Source: CAZMCT01 sp964564785 (GTDB lineage Bacteria > Planctomycetota > Phycisphaerae > UBA1845 > Fen-1342). Taken from it: a DNA stretch of 25,468 nucleotides. Below the pieces are notes generated by a model. That model ran no database searches, had not been told where the DNA came from, and saw nothing but the letters and a program-made list of their open reading frames with translations. Positions 7,480 through 15,056 of the stretch are shown here, piece by piece. The stretch's first letter is position 1, and each line of letters starts with the position of its first letter. The stretch spans positions 1 to 25,468 of the forward strand of contig CAZMCT010000049.1 of NCBI GenBank assembly GCA_964564785.1, in the 5' to 3' direction. The position numbers and the translations under genes were made by a program.

Positions 7480-8322
7480 ATGAGAATGCGAACGATCGGC
7501 TTGGCGATGGTTGTCGGAGCGCTCGCGGTGAGCGCGGTGGCATCGCCCATCATCAACGGCGCGGTGATCAAGCCCCGCATCTGGAACGACGCGCCGTATT
7601 CCACCTTCACCAGCAGCAACCTCTATCCCGCCCAGATCTGGATGCAGGACGAAAACCTCGACCAGGCCGGCTGGGCCAACCGCCACAACTTCCGCCTCTC
7701 GGACAACGGCGGCGTCACCGAAGCCGTTTTCATGAACAACGACGCGTTCTACTTCGCCTCCGACGTGACCATCACCGGCACGGCCAACATCGAGGGCGGC
7801 CTGAACCTCTCACCCTGGTGGTCGAAGGATGTCGACGGTGTGATGATGCTCCGCACCGACGACGGGATGGTCGAGTGTTGGGGCGGCCGGCTGCCCTACT
7901 ACAGCTTCACGGGCAACCATATCGACCCGAACACCGGGCAGGGTGTGCGCTACACCAAGGGCACGACCGTGCGGCTCGAGATGACTTATCTCCCGCACAG
8001 CCTGACGGCCCTCGACCCCGGCACCATCCAGTACACGTACACGCTCTACGATCCCGATGGCGCCGGCCCGCTCGTCGGCTACAGCTTCACGAGCCCGGTG
8101 CTCGATTTCGACCAGGGCAACCCGGCCGAGGATCCGCCCTACGGGCTGTGGGGTATCCTGAACGACGCCCGCGTGGGCGGGTTCTTCATGCCGAAGGTCA
8201 ACAACCAGATCCCGGGCAACTGGGGCCGGATCGAGTTCAGCAACATGGTGTACGCGCCGATTCCGGAGCCGGCGAGCCTCGCGGCCCTGGCGCTGGCGGC
8301 CCTCGTGCTGCGGCGGCGGTAG
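7480..8322 (+). CDS. Secreted PEP-CTERM sorting-domain protein of unknown function
   Basis: A 280-residue exported protein. Residues 1-22 form a signal peptide. The C-terminus is a PEP-CTERM signal: IPEPASLAALAL, a hydrophobic helix, then LRRR, recognised by exosortase for surface or extracellular sorting. I do not recognise the central 230 residues; they are rich in aromatic, Asn and Asp residues and predicted strands, as in secreted beta-sandwich proteins. The start is secure: GGAGGAGG precedes ATG 7480 by a normal distance. The gene diverges from GH1 across a shared operator and promoter pair, which suggests that it is induced with the glucan genes. A role in substrate binding at the surface is possible but not shown. 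No exosortase gene is in the window. Confidence 0.88.
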   Translation: MRMRTIGLAMVVGALAVSAVASPIINGAVIKPRIWNDAPYSTFTSSNLYPAQIWMQDENLDQAGWANRHNFRLSDNGGVTEAVFMNNDAFYFASDVTITGTANIEGGLNLSPWWSKDVDGVMMLRTDDGMVECWGGRLPYYSFTGNHIDPNTGQGVRYTKGTTVRLEMTYLPHSLTALDPGTIQYTYTLYDPDGAGPLVGYSFTSPVLDFDQGNPAEDPPYGLWGILNDARVGGFFMPKVNNQIPGNWGRIEFSNMVYAPIPEPASLAALALAALVLRRR

Positions 8323-8340
8323 AACGGAAATCAGAATGGT

Positions 8341-8447
8341 ACAGAGACACAGAGCGGTGCAGAACTCAGGAATGACAATGCGGAATTAGGCCACACAGGG
8401 CGGTGTGTCCCGGATCCTGCATTCTTTCTGCACCTCTGTGTCTCTGT
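8341..8447. repeat. Inverted repeat with ACAGAGACACAGAG arms
   Basis: The left arm is 8341-8364 (ACAGAGACACAGAG, CG, GTGCAGAA). The right arm, 8426-8447, is its reverse complement without the CG. About 61 nt separate them, including a small ACACA/TGTGT hairpin. From memory, CCACAGAGACACAGAG-type sequences recur between genes in many environmental bacterial genomes, so this is probably a copy of a dispersed element. No transposase is nearby. It lies between the PEP-CTERM gene and the pseudopilin gene, and could form a strong RNA hairpin that separates their expression. Confidence 0.75.
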
Positions 8448-8498
8448 GGTGGACGAAGGGTCGGACGGGAAAAGCAGGCGGAACAGGACGGTGGCACC

Positions 8499-9320
8499 GT
8501 GACCAGGAAGACATCGCGGCCGCAAGGTTTCACACTCATCGAACTGCTCGTCGTTGTCGCTATCATCGCGCTCCTGTTATCGATCCTGCTGCCGGCACTG
8601 GGCAAGGCCCGTGCGGAAGCGAAAAACTCGCTCTGCCTCTCCAATCTGCGGCAGCTCGCGCTTGCGACCACCTACTACGCCGATGACAACCGTTCGCGCC
8701 TGCCGTACATCAAAGGCGAGAACAACGACGGCATGAACGCCCCGTTCTTCCAGTACCACCAGATCTACATGCTTTGGCCGTATCTGAAGGATTTGAAGAT
8801 CTACAAGTGCCCGTCAATCAACGAAGGGAACACCTCCAAGATCTACGATCGCAACGGCCTTGGTGACGACGACAGCTACTTCACGTTCTTCAGCTCGGAC
8901 GACTACTACGTCTTGAAGGCCTATCCCGAGCAGTGGTGGCCCGAGATCAACCCTGCCGACTACCCCGACGGGCTGCTCACGCCGGTGTACACCGAATACT
9001 GGTTCAATGACTGGCAGGAGAATCCCGAGGTCCGAACGCTGAGTGGGCAGCCCGTCCCAGGGATCAGCGGTGCCCCCATCAACAAGATCCCGCGCCCGAA
9101 CTACACGGTCGCCATCTGTGACGCCGTGTGGGATTTGCGCGAAGCGGCCAAACTGCGGCACAACGCCGGCAGCCAGTTTGGGTTCCTCGACGGACACGCT
9201 GAACGCATCAAGAAACTCAGGTTCCTCGACCCAGACGGCAAGCTGGACAAGGACCCGTGGGGCAACACGCCGTTTTACTGCTGGGGATTGACGCTGGAGG
9301 GTTTCGACGGCGCTCAGTAG
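8499..9320 (+). CDS. Type II secretion-like pseudopilin with H-X9-DG motif
   Basis: A 273-residue protein with a class III prepilin signal: a short basic leader ends at G10, cleavage is expected before F11, and E15 sits at mature position +5 (GFTLIELLVVVAIIALLLS). The hydrophobic helix ends in LPALGKARAEAKNSLCLSNL, as in planctomycete pseudopilins. Near the C-terminus RHNAGSQFGFLDGHAERIK carries an exact H-X9-DG motif, which defines a large planctomycete-rich family. The domain between is rich in Tyr, Trp and Asp. GTG 8499 was chosen because it puts a normal short leader before the cleavage site and has AGGA about 10 nt upstream; earlier starts would translate the inverted repeat. The function of this family is uncertain. 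A prepilin peptidase must act on it from elsewhere in the genome. Confidence 0.88.
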   Translation: MTRKTSRPQGFTLIELLVVVAIIALLLSILLPALGKARAEAKNSLCLSNLRQLALATTYYADDNRSRLPYIKGENNDGMNAPFFQYHQIYMLWPYLKDLKIYKCPSINEGNTSKIYDRNGLGDDDSYFTFFSSDDYYVLKAYPEQWWPEINPADYPDGLLTPVYTEYWFNDWQENPEVRTLSGQPVPGISGAPINKIPRPNYTVAICDAVWDLREAAKLRHNAGSQFGFLDGHAERIKKLRFLDPDGKLDKDPWGNTPFYCWGLTLEGFDGAQ

Positions 9321-9366
9321 CTCACTGCCAGGCTGTGCTGTCGTCATGGAAATCGGAGCCGGTGGA

Positions 9367-9397
9367 GCGAAGCCCCGTGCTCGTCAGGTTGCTTCGC
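9367..9397. repeat. Small stem-loop between pseudopilin and sugar-binding protein genes
   Basis: GCGAAGC (9367-9373) and GCTTCGC (9391-9397) form a perfect 7-bp stem with a 17-nt loop in the 130-bp intergenic region. No T-run follows. It could be a weak processing or attenuation structure, or chance in GC-rich DNA. Confidence 0.3.
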
Positions 9398-9450
9398 GCG
9401 ACGCCCAGTCCCCTGGAGCGCGCGAGCCGTGTAGAGGAAGGAATCCGGAT

Positions 9451-11268
9451 ATGAGATTACGCAAAGCAGCTTCTCTCGCAATGGTTGCTGTGTTGCTTGC
9501 GCCCACGCTCCTGCTCGCCCGCCAGAGCATCCTGCTCAACGGCAGCATGGAGTCCGGCGGCGGCCCGGCCGCGATAGACCCAATGGTCGCCGAGTCCTGG
9601 ACCGAGTTCGGCATCAACGTCGAACGCTCCCCCACGGTGAACCTCGTCCCGCCCGGGCCGGGTCACGCCCTCAAGGCCTTCGGGGACGGCGACAGCAACA
9701 CCGTCGGCGCCTACCAGGAGGTCGTCCCGGTCGCGCCCGGGCAGTCTGTGACCGCCTCCGCATGGCTGTACACACCGAATTTCGACAAGCTCGGCGGCAG
9801 CGGCTCGGCCGGCATCGTGCTCGAGTTCCTCAACCTGTTCGGCGGCACGATCCAGCCCATTCACGAGATTTACGTCCTGAATTCGGCCTCACCGGCCAAC
9901 ACCTGGATCCCCGCGACGCTGACGTTCACCGCGCCGGCCAACACGGCCAAGGCCCGGATCACCTGCAAACTCAACTGGACGCCGGGCGATGTCTCCGGCG
10001 CCTGCTACTGGGACGACGCCCAGCTCACGATCAACGGCGGCGCCAACCTGTTGCTCAACGGAGACTTCGAGATCGCCGGCCCCAGCCAGGGCCAGAGCCC
10101 GGTCGGCATCGACGAATGGATCGGGTTCAACGATCAAGAGAAGTCCGACGACTTCGCCAAGGACGGCGAGTTCAGCCTCCAGCTCGGCGTCCGTGAAGCC
10201 TACTCGGGACTGTATCAGGACATGGTCACGCTGAATGGTGGCGAGCACCTGTACCTCCAAGGCTACGCCTACGTGTCCTCGAGTAGCACCCCGGACGGAA
10301 ACTGGCGGGCCGGTCTCAAGCTGGAGTTCGAGGCCAACGTGAACGTGCCGCCGCCCGAGGAAAACCTCGCATTTGACGACACGTTCGACCCGAACGTCTG
10401 GACGCCCGTCGAGTTGCAGACAACGGTCCCCGAGGACGTTACGATCGCCCGAGTGACTTGCATCTGGTTTGGCCCGCAGGGGGAAGCGACGTCGGGCACC
10501 GTGCTTTTCGACGGGGCGTACGCCGAGCGCGGCAGCGCTCCCGGCGTGAATCAACTGCTCAACGCCAGCTTCGAATCCGGTTCCGGGAACGCCCTCACCA
10601 ATTGGACGAGATTCCCAGACGACAACAACGAACTGTCCACCGCGAAGAGCTGCTTCACCTTCCCGGCCTACCAGGGCTCCTGCGTCGCCCGTTCGACGGC
10701 CACCACTCTGGCCGGGGACAACTGGGCCACCGGCTGCTGGCAGGAAATCACGGTCACGCCCGGCGAGAGCCTGCTCGCTCGCGTCCAGGTCCGCACCCCC
10801 GGCAGCGACCCGCTGACCGGTCCGGGCCGGGCCGGCATCAAGGTGGAGTGGGCCGTCGGTGGCGTCCCCGCCGACGTGGACATCGGCGTTCCCAACCAGA
10901 GCCCCAACACGATCGGCCCCGGGGCCCCGACAAATGTCTGGATTCCGCTCTCGATCGACTATACAATGCCCCCTGGGTCCAGTGCGCTCACCCGGTTCGT
11001 AGACCTCATCGAAAAGGGCACGGCCCTCACCGGACGGGTGTACTTCGACGCCTGCGAGGCCGTCGTTCTCAATCGTTTCAACGGGTCCGACAACGATGCC
11101 GACTTCGACCAGGACCTCCAGGACTTCGCCGGTTTCCAGCGGACGTTTACCGGCCCCGGCGGTCCGATGAAGTGGGGTGGCATCGTCTACGACTCGAACG
11201 ATGACGACGACGTGGACTGGAGCGACTACACGTGGTTCGCCGCCCGGCTGACCGGACCGGGCCAGTAG
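9451..11268 (+). CDS. Secreted protein with three sugar-binding-like modules and a C-terminal dockerin
   Basis: A 605-residue exported protein. A signal peptide (1-23) is followed by three tandem beta-sandwich modules, each opening with a similar strand: ILLNGSMESG near 27, LLLNGDFEIAG near 200 and LLNASFESGSG near 366. Each contains a GxxYQ/GLYQ/GCWQ-like strand and ends in a Tyr/Phe-Asp-Asp/Gly-Ala strand, the pattern of galactose-binding-like carbohydrate modules. Residues from about 545 hold two Asp-rich loops (DNDADFDQDLQDF and DSNDDDDVDWSDY), a dockerin-like pair. No catalytic domain is recognised. AGGAAGGA precedes ATG 9451 by about 8 nt. The next gene starts 18 bp downstream, so they are probably co-transcribed. 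A likely role is holding glucan at the cell surface, by inference. Confidence 0.85.
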   Translation: MRLRKAASLAMVAVLLAPTLLLARQSILLNGSMESGGGPAAIDPMVAESWTEFGINVERSPTVNLVPPGPGHALKAFGDGDSNTVGAYQEVVPVAPGQSVTASAWLYTPNFDKLGGSGSAGIVLEFLNLFGGTIQPIHEIYVLNSASPANTWIPATLTFTAPANTAKARITCKLNWTPGDVSGACYWDDAQLTINGGANLLLNGDFEIAGPSQGQSPVGIDEWIGFNDQEKSDDFAKDGEFSLQLGVREAYSGLYQDMVTLNGGEHLYLQGYAYVSSSSTPDGNWRAGLKLEFEANVNVPPPEENLAFDDTFDPNVWTPVELQTTVPEDVTIARVTCIWFGPQGEATSGTVLFDGAYAERGSAPGVNQLLNASFESGSGNALTNWTRFPDDNNELSTAKSCFTFPAYQGSCVARSTATTLAGDNWATGCWQEITVTPGESLLARVQVRTPGSDPLTGPGRAGIKVEWAVGGVPADVDIGVPNQSPNTIGPGAPTNVWIPLSIDYTMPPGSSALTRFVDLIEKGTALTGRVYFDACEAVVLNRFNGSDNDADFDQDLQDFAGFQRTFTGPGGPMKWGGIVYDSNDDDDVDWSDYTWFAARLTGPGQ

Positions 11269-11286
11269 CAACAAGGAGGATCTTTC

Positions 11287-12132
11287 ATGCTGCGTTTCGC
11301 CTGCATCGCCCTGGTGAGTCTTGTCGTGTCGGCCGCGGCCCTCGCGTCCGGCACCGCCACCGTCTACCTCGAATCGCCCGCGGCCGGCCAGACCGTCGCC
11401 CCGGGCACGGCCATCGCCTGGAGCATCAAGGTGTCCGTCTCCACGGGCGATAATCTCGGCCTGGCGCTGATCTCGGCTGACCTGGTCCAGGACCCGAACA
11501 ACCCGGCCAAGTTCGACATCCCCCCGGGCGACGCGGCGTCGATCCCGGCCATCATGTCGGGCTTCAACCGCCCGGGCGGCATCACGAACCCCGGCGAAGG
11601 CGGAGCCCCGTCGGGCTACATCGGCGTTCAGCGGGTCGCCAGCGGCCAGACGTACAAGAACCTGATCCAGATCGGCGGCGGCCAGAACACGTTCGGCCAG
11701 GCCGGCACGGGTTTCGGCACCGACCCGAACGTCGAGGGCGGGATCGGCCAGTCGGGCCAGCAGCTCGTGCTCTCGGGGACGTTCAATGCCCCGGCCACGA
11801 ACGGCGTCTACACGTTCCGCCTCGAAAACGTGCTGGTGAACGTGCTGGACACGCTGAACACTCCGCCGAACTTTTCGCAGGTCAGTGCGGCCACGGTCAA
11901 TACGAGCGCGGCTTCGTTCAGCTTCACGGTCGGGCCTACGGCCTGCATCGGCGACACGAACTGCGATGGGACGGTCGGGTTCGGCGACATCAACCCGTTC
12001 GTGGCGGGGCTGACGGGCGGGCCGATGTGCAACCCGCTGAACTTCGACATCAACCAGAACGGCACGGTCGGCTTCGATGACATCAACCCGTTCGTCGCCC
12101 TGCTGAGCGGCGGCGGCGGGCCGTGCCCGTAG
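11287..12132 (+). CDS. Secreted protein with cohesin-like module and C-terminal dockerin
   Basis: A 281-residue exported protein. The signal peptide is residues 1-20. Residues 22-215 form an all-beta domain with a cohesin-like layout: an opening GQTVAPGTAIAWSIKVSV strand, a glycine-rich middle, a late LVLSGTFNAPATNGVYTFRL segment and a closing SFSFTVG strand. Residues 218-281 are a dockerin with two matched calcium loops, GDTNCDGTVGFGDINPFV and FDINQNGTVGFDDINPFV, each with the expected Asp/Asn pattern. AGGAGG lies 7 nt before ATG 11287. It follows the 605-residue protein by 18 bp. The cohesin assignment rests on pattern, not on a search, and could be a generic beta-sandwich. The dockerin call is strong. 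Confidence 0.85.
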   Translation: MLRFACIALVSLVVSAAALASGTATVYLESPAAGQTVAPGTAIAWSIKVSVSTGDNLGLALISADLVQDPNNPAKFDIPPGDAASIPAIMSGFNRPGGITNPGEGGAPSGYIGVQRVASGQTYKNLIQIGGGQNTFGQAGTGFGTDPNVEGGIGQSGQQLVLSGTFNAPATNGVYTFRLENVLVNVLDTLNTPPNFSQVSAATVNTSAASFSFTVGPTACIGDTNCDGTVGFGDINPFVAGLTGGPMCNPLNFDINQNGTVGFDDINPFVALLSGGGGPCP

Positions 12133-12198
12133 CGTAGCGGCGGGCCACGAACCGGCGTCGGGCCTGCGGGTCCGGCGCCGCACGAACCGCAGCATGAG

Positions 12199-12232
12199 CG
12201 GGCGCGGAGTTCATCGCCGCCGGGCCCGTTTT
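12199..12232 (+). terminator. Candidate intrinsic terminator after the dockerin gene
   Basis: CGGGCGCGG (12199-12207) pairs with CCGC (12217-12220) and GCCCG (12224-12228), leaving a 3-nt CGG bulge and a 9-nt loop, and is followed directly by TTTT. It lies 67 bp after the stop at 12132, facing the convergent GH94 gene. The bulge and short T-run make this a moderate call. Confidence 0.45.
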
Positions 12233-12278
12233 GATTGACTGAATCGGGTTTTCACCCCGCGGCCGCGCGCCGGCCCCC

Positions 12279-14840
12279 TCAACGTGTCAGAACATGCACT
12301 TCGTACTGCCGCCCGCGTTCCTCCGGAGCCGGCACGAAGTTCTCCGCGAGCACCCCGCCGTCGAGCGAAACGAGCGCCAACCGCTCATCCGGCCAGCCTG
12401 CCAGCGTCGCCACGTCGGCCCGCTCGATCCGAATCCGGTACGTGCATCCGCGGTACGGCCGCGTCATCTCCGCGCGGCGCCAGCCCGTCGGCAGGCACGG
12501 CGCGATCCGCAGCCCGTCCCACTCCGGCTGCACGCCGAGCACCCACTGGGTTACCACGCGGTGCAGCCACGCCGCCGAGCCCGTGTACCACGTCCAGCCG
12601 GCCCGTCCGTGATGCGGTGAGTCCGGCCCGTCCACGTTCCCCGGCAGGACGTACGGCTCCGCCCAGTACCGCTCCGGGTCCTTCAGCGCCGGGTTCATCG
12701 CGCTCAGTAGCGTGCCGGCCAGGTCCGCGTCCCGCACCTTGCACGCAGCCGCGATCGCCCACGTGGCCGCATGCGAGTACACGCCCCCGTTCTCGCGCAG
12801 CCCTGGTGCGTAGCGCGTGATATACCCAACCTCACGCACCGGCTGTCGGTACGCCGGGGCCAGCAGCAGCGCCCCCGCCTCGCTGACCAGGTGCTCGCGG
12901 ACCGCCGCCATGCAGCGCTGCGCCCGATCGGGCGGCGCCACGTCGTTCAGCACCGCCCAGGTCTGGGCGTTCAGAAAGATCCGCCCCGCAGTATCGCTTC
13001 GCGTTCCGAACGGCCGGCCGTCGTCGAGGGTGCCGCGGATATACCATTCCCCGTCCCAGCCGTGCCGGTTGATGGCTGCAATGAGCGCCGCCCGTCGTTT
13101 CTCGAACTCCGCCGCCCGGCGCGTCAGTACGTGCCCCGGCCCCTCCGGCAGCGCGTGCGCCGGCGCGCCGCCCCGCCGGCCCGGCTGCGGCGCCGGCCCC
13201 ACCCGGAGTTCGCCGGCGATACCTGCGTCGCCCACGATCCCGGGGTCGCTTGCCGCGCGGCGATAGATTTCAGCCCAGTCCGCGAGCAGCCCGACCAGGA
13301 AATGCCCCAGCCACACCGACTCGCCACGCTCCTGTAGCCCCACCGCGCTCAATCCGTCGTTCCAGTCACCCGCGCCGATGTACGGCAAACCGCGCGGGCT
13401 CGTGCGCTGGAAGACCCGCTCGAAGGCCCGTTGCACGTGATCCAGCACGCTGTGCGGCCGGCCGTCGTCGAGAAACGGCGCGGTGTCACGCAGGATGTCG
13501 AGGCTGCCGGTTTCGCGGATGTAGTTCGCGGTCACGAACGCCAGCCATAGCAGGTCGTCCGTCATCTTCGTGACGTGCCCCTGTTCCGACAGCGGGTGCC
13601 ACCAGTGATAGACGGAGCCGTCCGCGAACTGGTGCGCCGCGTGCAGATTGATCTGCTCGCGGCACCGGGCCGGCTCGATCGTCAACCAGACCTGCGAATC
13701 CTGGAGTTGATCGCGGAAGCCGAACGCTCCGCTCTGCTGGTAATACCCGCAACGTCCCCACAGCCGTCCCGAAATCGCCTGATAGCGCACCCAGTCGTTG
13801 ACCAGGTAGTTCAGCGACGGCTCGGGGGTCTGAATCCGGTGCGCCGCGAGCCGCTCGCGCCAGCCCCTCCGGACCTCCGCCAGCGCCTGATCCATCGCGG
13901 CTGGCGACAGGAGGCGGTCGAGCAACGCGTCCACGCCCGCCCGCGTGTTGTCCACCGCCAGCGCGTAGCCCAGGTCACGGCGCTGCCCAGGCCGCAGTTC
14001 CACCGCGCTGCGCAACACGGCGATCGCGTCTTCGTGCCGCCCGAACAGCGGCTTCCAGAGGTCCGCCCGTAGCGCGCTCGGCCTGCGCGGGTCGCCGTAC
14101 CGCCCGAAGAACTCCGTCTTGTCGCCCTGGGCCGACAGGATCGGCTCGGTCGCCGCAAGTGCGGCCACGTACGGGAAGTCCGTGTTCCAGTGCCCGTACC
14201 GTTCCGACGGCACCTCCCACATGTAGTTCTGCGCGTAGATCGCCCGCCGTTCCGAACAAAACTCCGTCGCCAAGAAAAGTCGATGAAACTCGCGCCGCGG
14301 CGATGGCGCCACCCCGCAGCACCACTCGAGCATCGCCGTCAACTCGAGCCGCCGCAGCTTGTCCGTATGGTTCGTCAGCTCCACCCGCCAGAGCTCCACC
14401 GTCTGGTCGGCATGACAGAAAAGCGTCCAGCGGGCCTCAATGCCGCTGATCCGCGTGTGAAACGTCGTGTAGCCCAGCCCGTGGATGCAAGAGTACTGCT
14501 CATACACCGGCCACGTGGGCGCCGGCGAGAGCGACCAGCATTCCCCCGAATCGGCGTCGACCACGTACAGGAATTTACCGCTCGAGTCGAGCGCGAGATC
14601 CTGCTGCCAGCGCGTGATCACCGCGAGTTGCGAGTTGTCGACCCATGTGAAACCGCTCCCGGAATGACTGACCACTATCCCGAAGCGCTTGTTAGCAATC
14701 ACATTAGCCCACGGGCGCGGAGGCCGCGGGTGGGTGATATGAAACTCGAGCCCATCGGGCGAGAAGTGCCCGTACGCATTCCCCACGCGCACGGCGGAAC
14801 CGCCCTCGCACGCGACGGAGGAAGATACCAGCGTTGCCAT
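12279..14840 (-). CDS. GH94 beta-glucoside phosphorylase
   Basis: An 853-residue inverting phosphorylase of family GH94, which cleaves beta-glucosides with phosphate to give glucose 1-phosphate. There is no signal peptide, so it is cytoplasmic. The N-terminal beta-sandwich has PRPWANVIANKRFGIVVSHS (41-60), close to the GH94 part of cyclic beta-1,2-glucan synthases. The (alpha/alpha)6 barrel carries YYQQSGAFGFRDQLQDS (366-382), MTDDLLWLAF, GDWNDG (491-496, with the general-acid Asp) and HGRAGWTWYTGSAAW (744-758, phosphate region). Residues 535-572 are a Pro/Gly-rich insertion. ATG 14840 has GAGG 9 nt upstream; GTG 14846 is an alternative. Substrate could be sophoro-oligosaccharides, cellobiose, laminaribiose or cellobionate. 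The GH144 neighbours favour beta-1,2-linked substrates, by inference. A LacI operator lies 52 bp upstream. Confidence 0.92.
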   Translation of the reverse strand: MATLVSSSVACEGGSAVRVGNAYGHFSPDGLEFHITHPRPPRPWANVIANKRFGIVVSHSGSGFTWVDNSQLAVITRWQQDLALDSSGKFLYVVDADSGECWSLSPAPTWPVYEQYSCIHGLGYTTFHTRISGIEARWTLFCHADQTVELWRVELTNHTDKLRRLELTAMLEWCCGVAPSPRREFHRLFLATEFCSERRAIYAQNYMWEVPSERYGHWNTDFPYVAALAATEPILSAQGDKTEFFGRYGDPRRPSALRADLWKPLFGRHEDAIAVLRSAVELRPGQRRDLGYALAVDNTRAGVDALLDRLLSPAAMDQALAEVRRGWRERLAAHRIQTPEPSLNYLVNDWVRYQAISGRLWGRCGYYQQSGAFGFRDQLQDSQVWLTIEPARCREQINLHAAHQFADGSVYHWWHPLSEQGHVTKMTDDLLWLAFVTANYIRETGSLDILRDTAPFLDDGRPHSVLDHVQRAFERVFQRTSPRGLPYIGAGDWNDGLSAVGLQERGESVWLGHFLVGLLADWAEIYRRAASDPGIVGDAGIAGELRVGPAPQPGRRGGAPAHALPEGPGHVLTRRAAEFEKRRAALIAAINRHGWDGEWYIRGTLDDGRPFGTRSDTAGRIFLNAQTWAVLNDVAPPDRAQRCMAAVREHLVSEAGALLLAPAYRQPVREVGYITRYAPGLRENGGVYSHAATWAIAAACKVRDADLAGTLLSAMNPALKDPERYWAEPYVLPGNVDGPDSPHHGRAGWTWYTGSAAWLHRVVTQWVLGVQPEWDGLRIAPCLPTGWRRAEMTRPYRGCTYRIRIERADVATLAGWPDERLALVSLDGGVLAENFVPAPEERGRQYEVHVLTR

Positions 14841-14892
14841 AAGCACGGACCTCGCCGCAGCGCACCCAGCATCCGATCCGCACGCGGACCGC

Positions 14893-14906
14893 TGAAAGCG
14901 CTTTCA
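14893..14906. promoter_or_regulatory. LacI-family operator upstream of GH94
   Basis: TGAAAGCGCTTTCA is a perfect 14-bp palindrome, the best of three copies of this operator in the window. It sits 52 bp upstream of the GH94 ATG. The predicted start point of the candidate promoter at 14910-14938 falls inside it, so bound repressor should block initiation. Confidence 0.85.
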
Positions 14907-14909
14907 AGC

Positions 14910-14938
14910 AGATTAGCTCATCCGGTCTTGGAAATCAA
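14910..14938 (-). promoter_or_regulatory. Candidate promoter of the GH94 gene
   Basis: On the minus strand, TTGATT (14938-14933) is followed after 17 bp by TAATCT (14915-14910). This matches 4 of 6 positions at -35 but only 3 of 6 at -10. The start would lie near 14903, within the operator. An alternative -35, TTGAAA, overlaps the operator as at the other two sites, but has no acceptable -10 at 17 bp. Confidence 0.38.
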
Positions 14939-15056
14939 CCTTGTTTCCCGCCGACCGGGCAGAGTCCGAGCAGCCCGCCGCGAAAGGGGGCTCGCTCCTC
15001 GCCAAGCGACCATCGCTGTCGCGCCAACACCCACTCCCGTGATGCCTGTCCCTTCT

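Noticed and set aside
9889..12195. A 768-codon open frame antisense to the two dockerin-protein genes
   Set aside because: Its translation is Arg/Asp/Gly-rich without any fold-like pattern, while the plus strand has signal peptides, dockerins and good ribosome binding sites. It is an antisense artefact of GC-rich codon use.
14680..14693. A possible fourth operator with the core AAGCGCTT inside the GH94 gene
   Set aside because: Only the eight central bases match; the outer TGA and TCA are lost. It could be a weak auxiliary site, but chance is as likely in GC-rich coding DNA.
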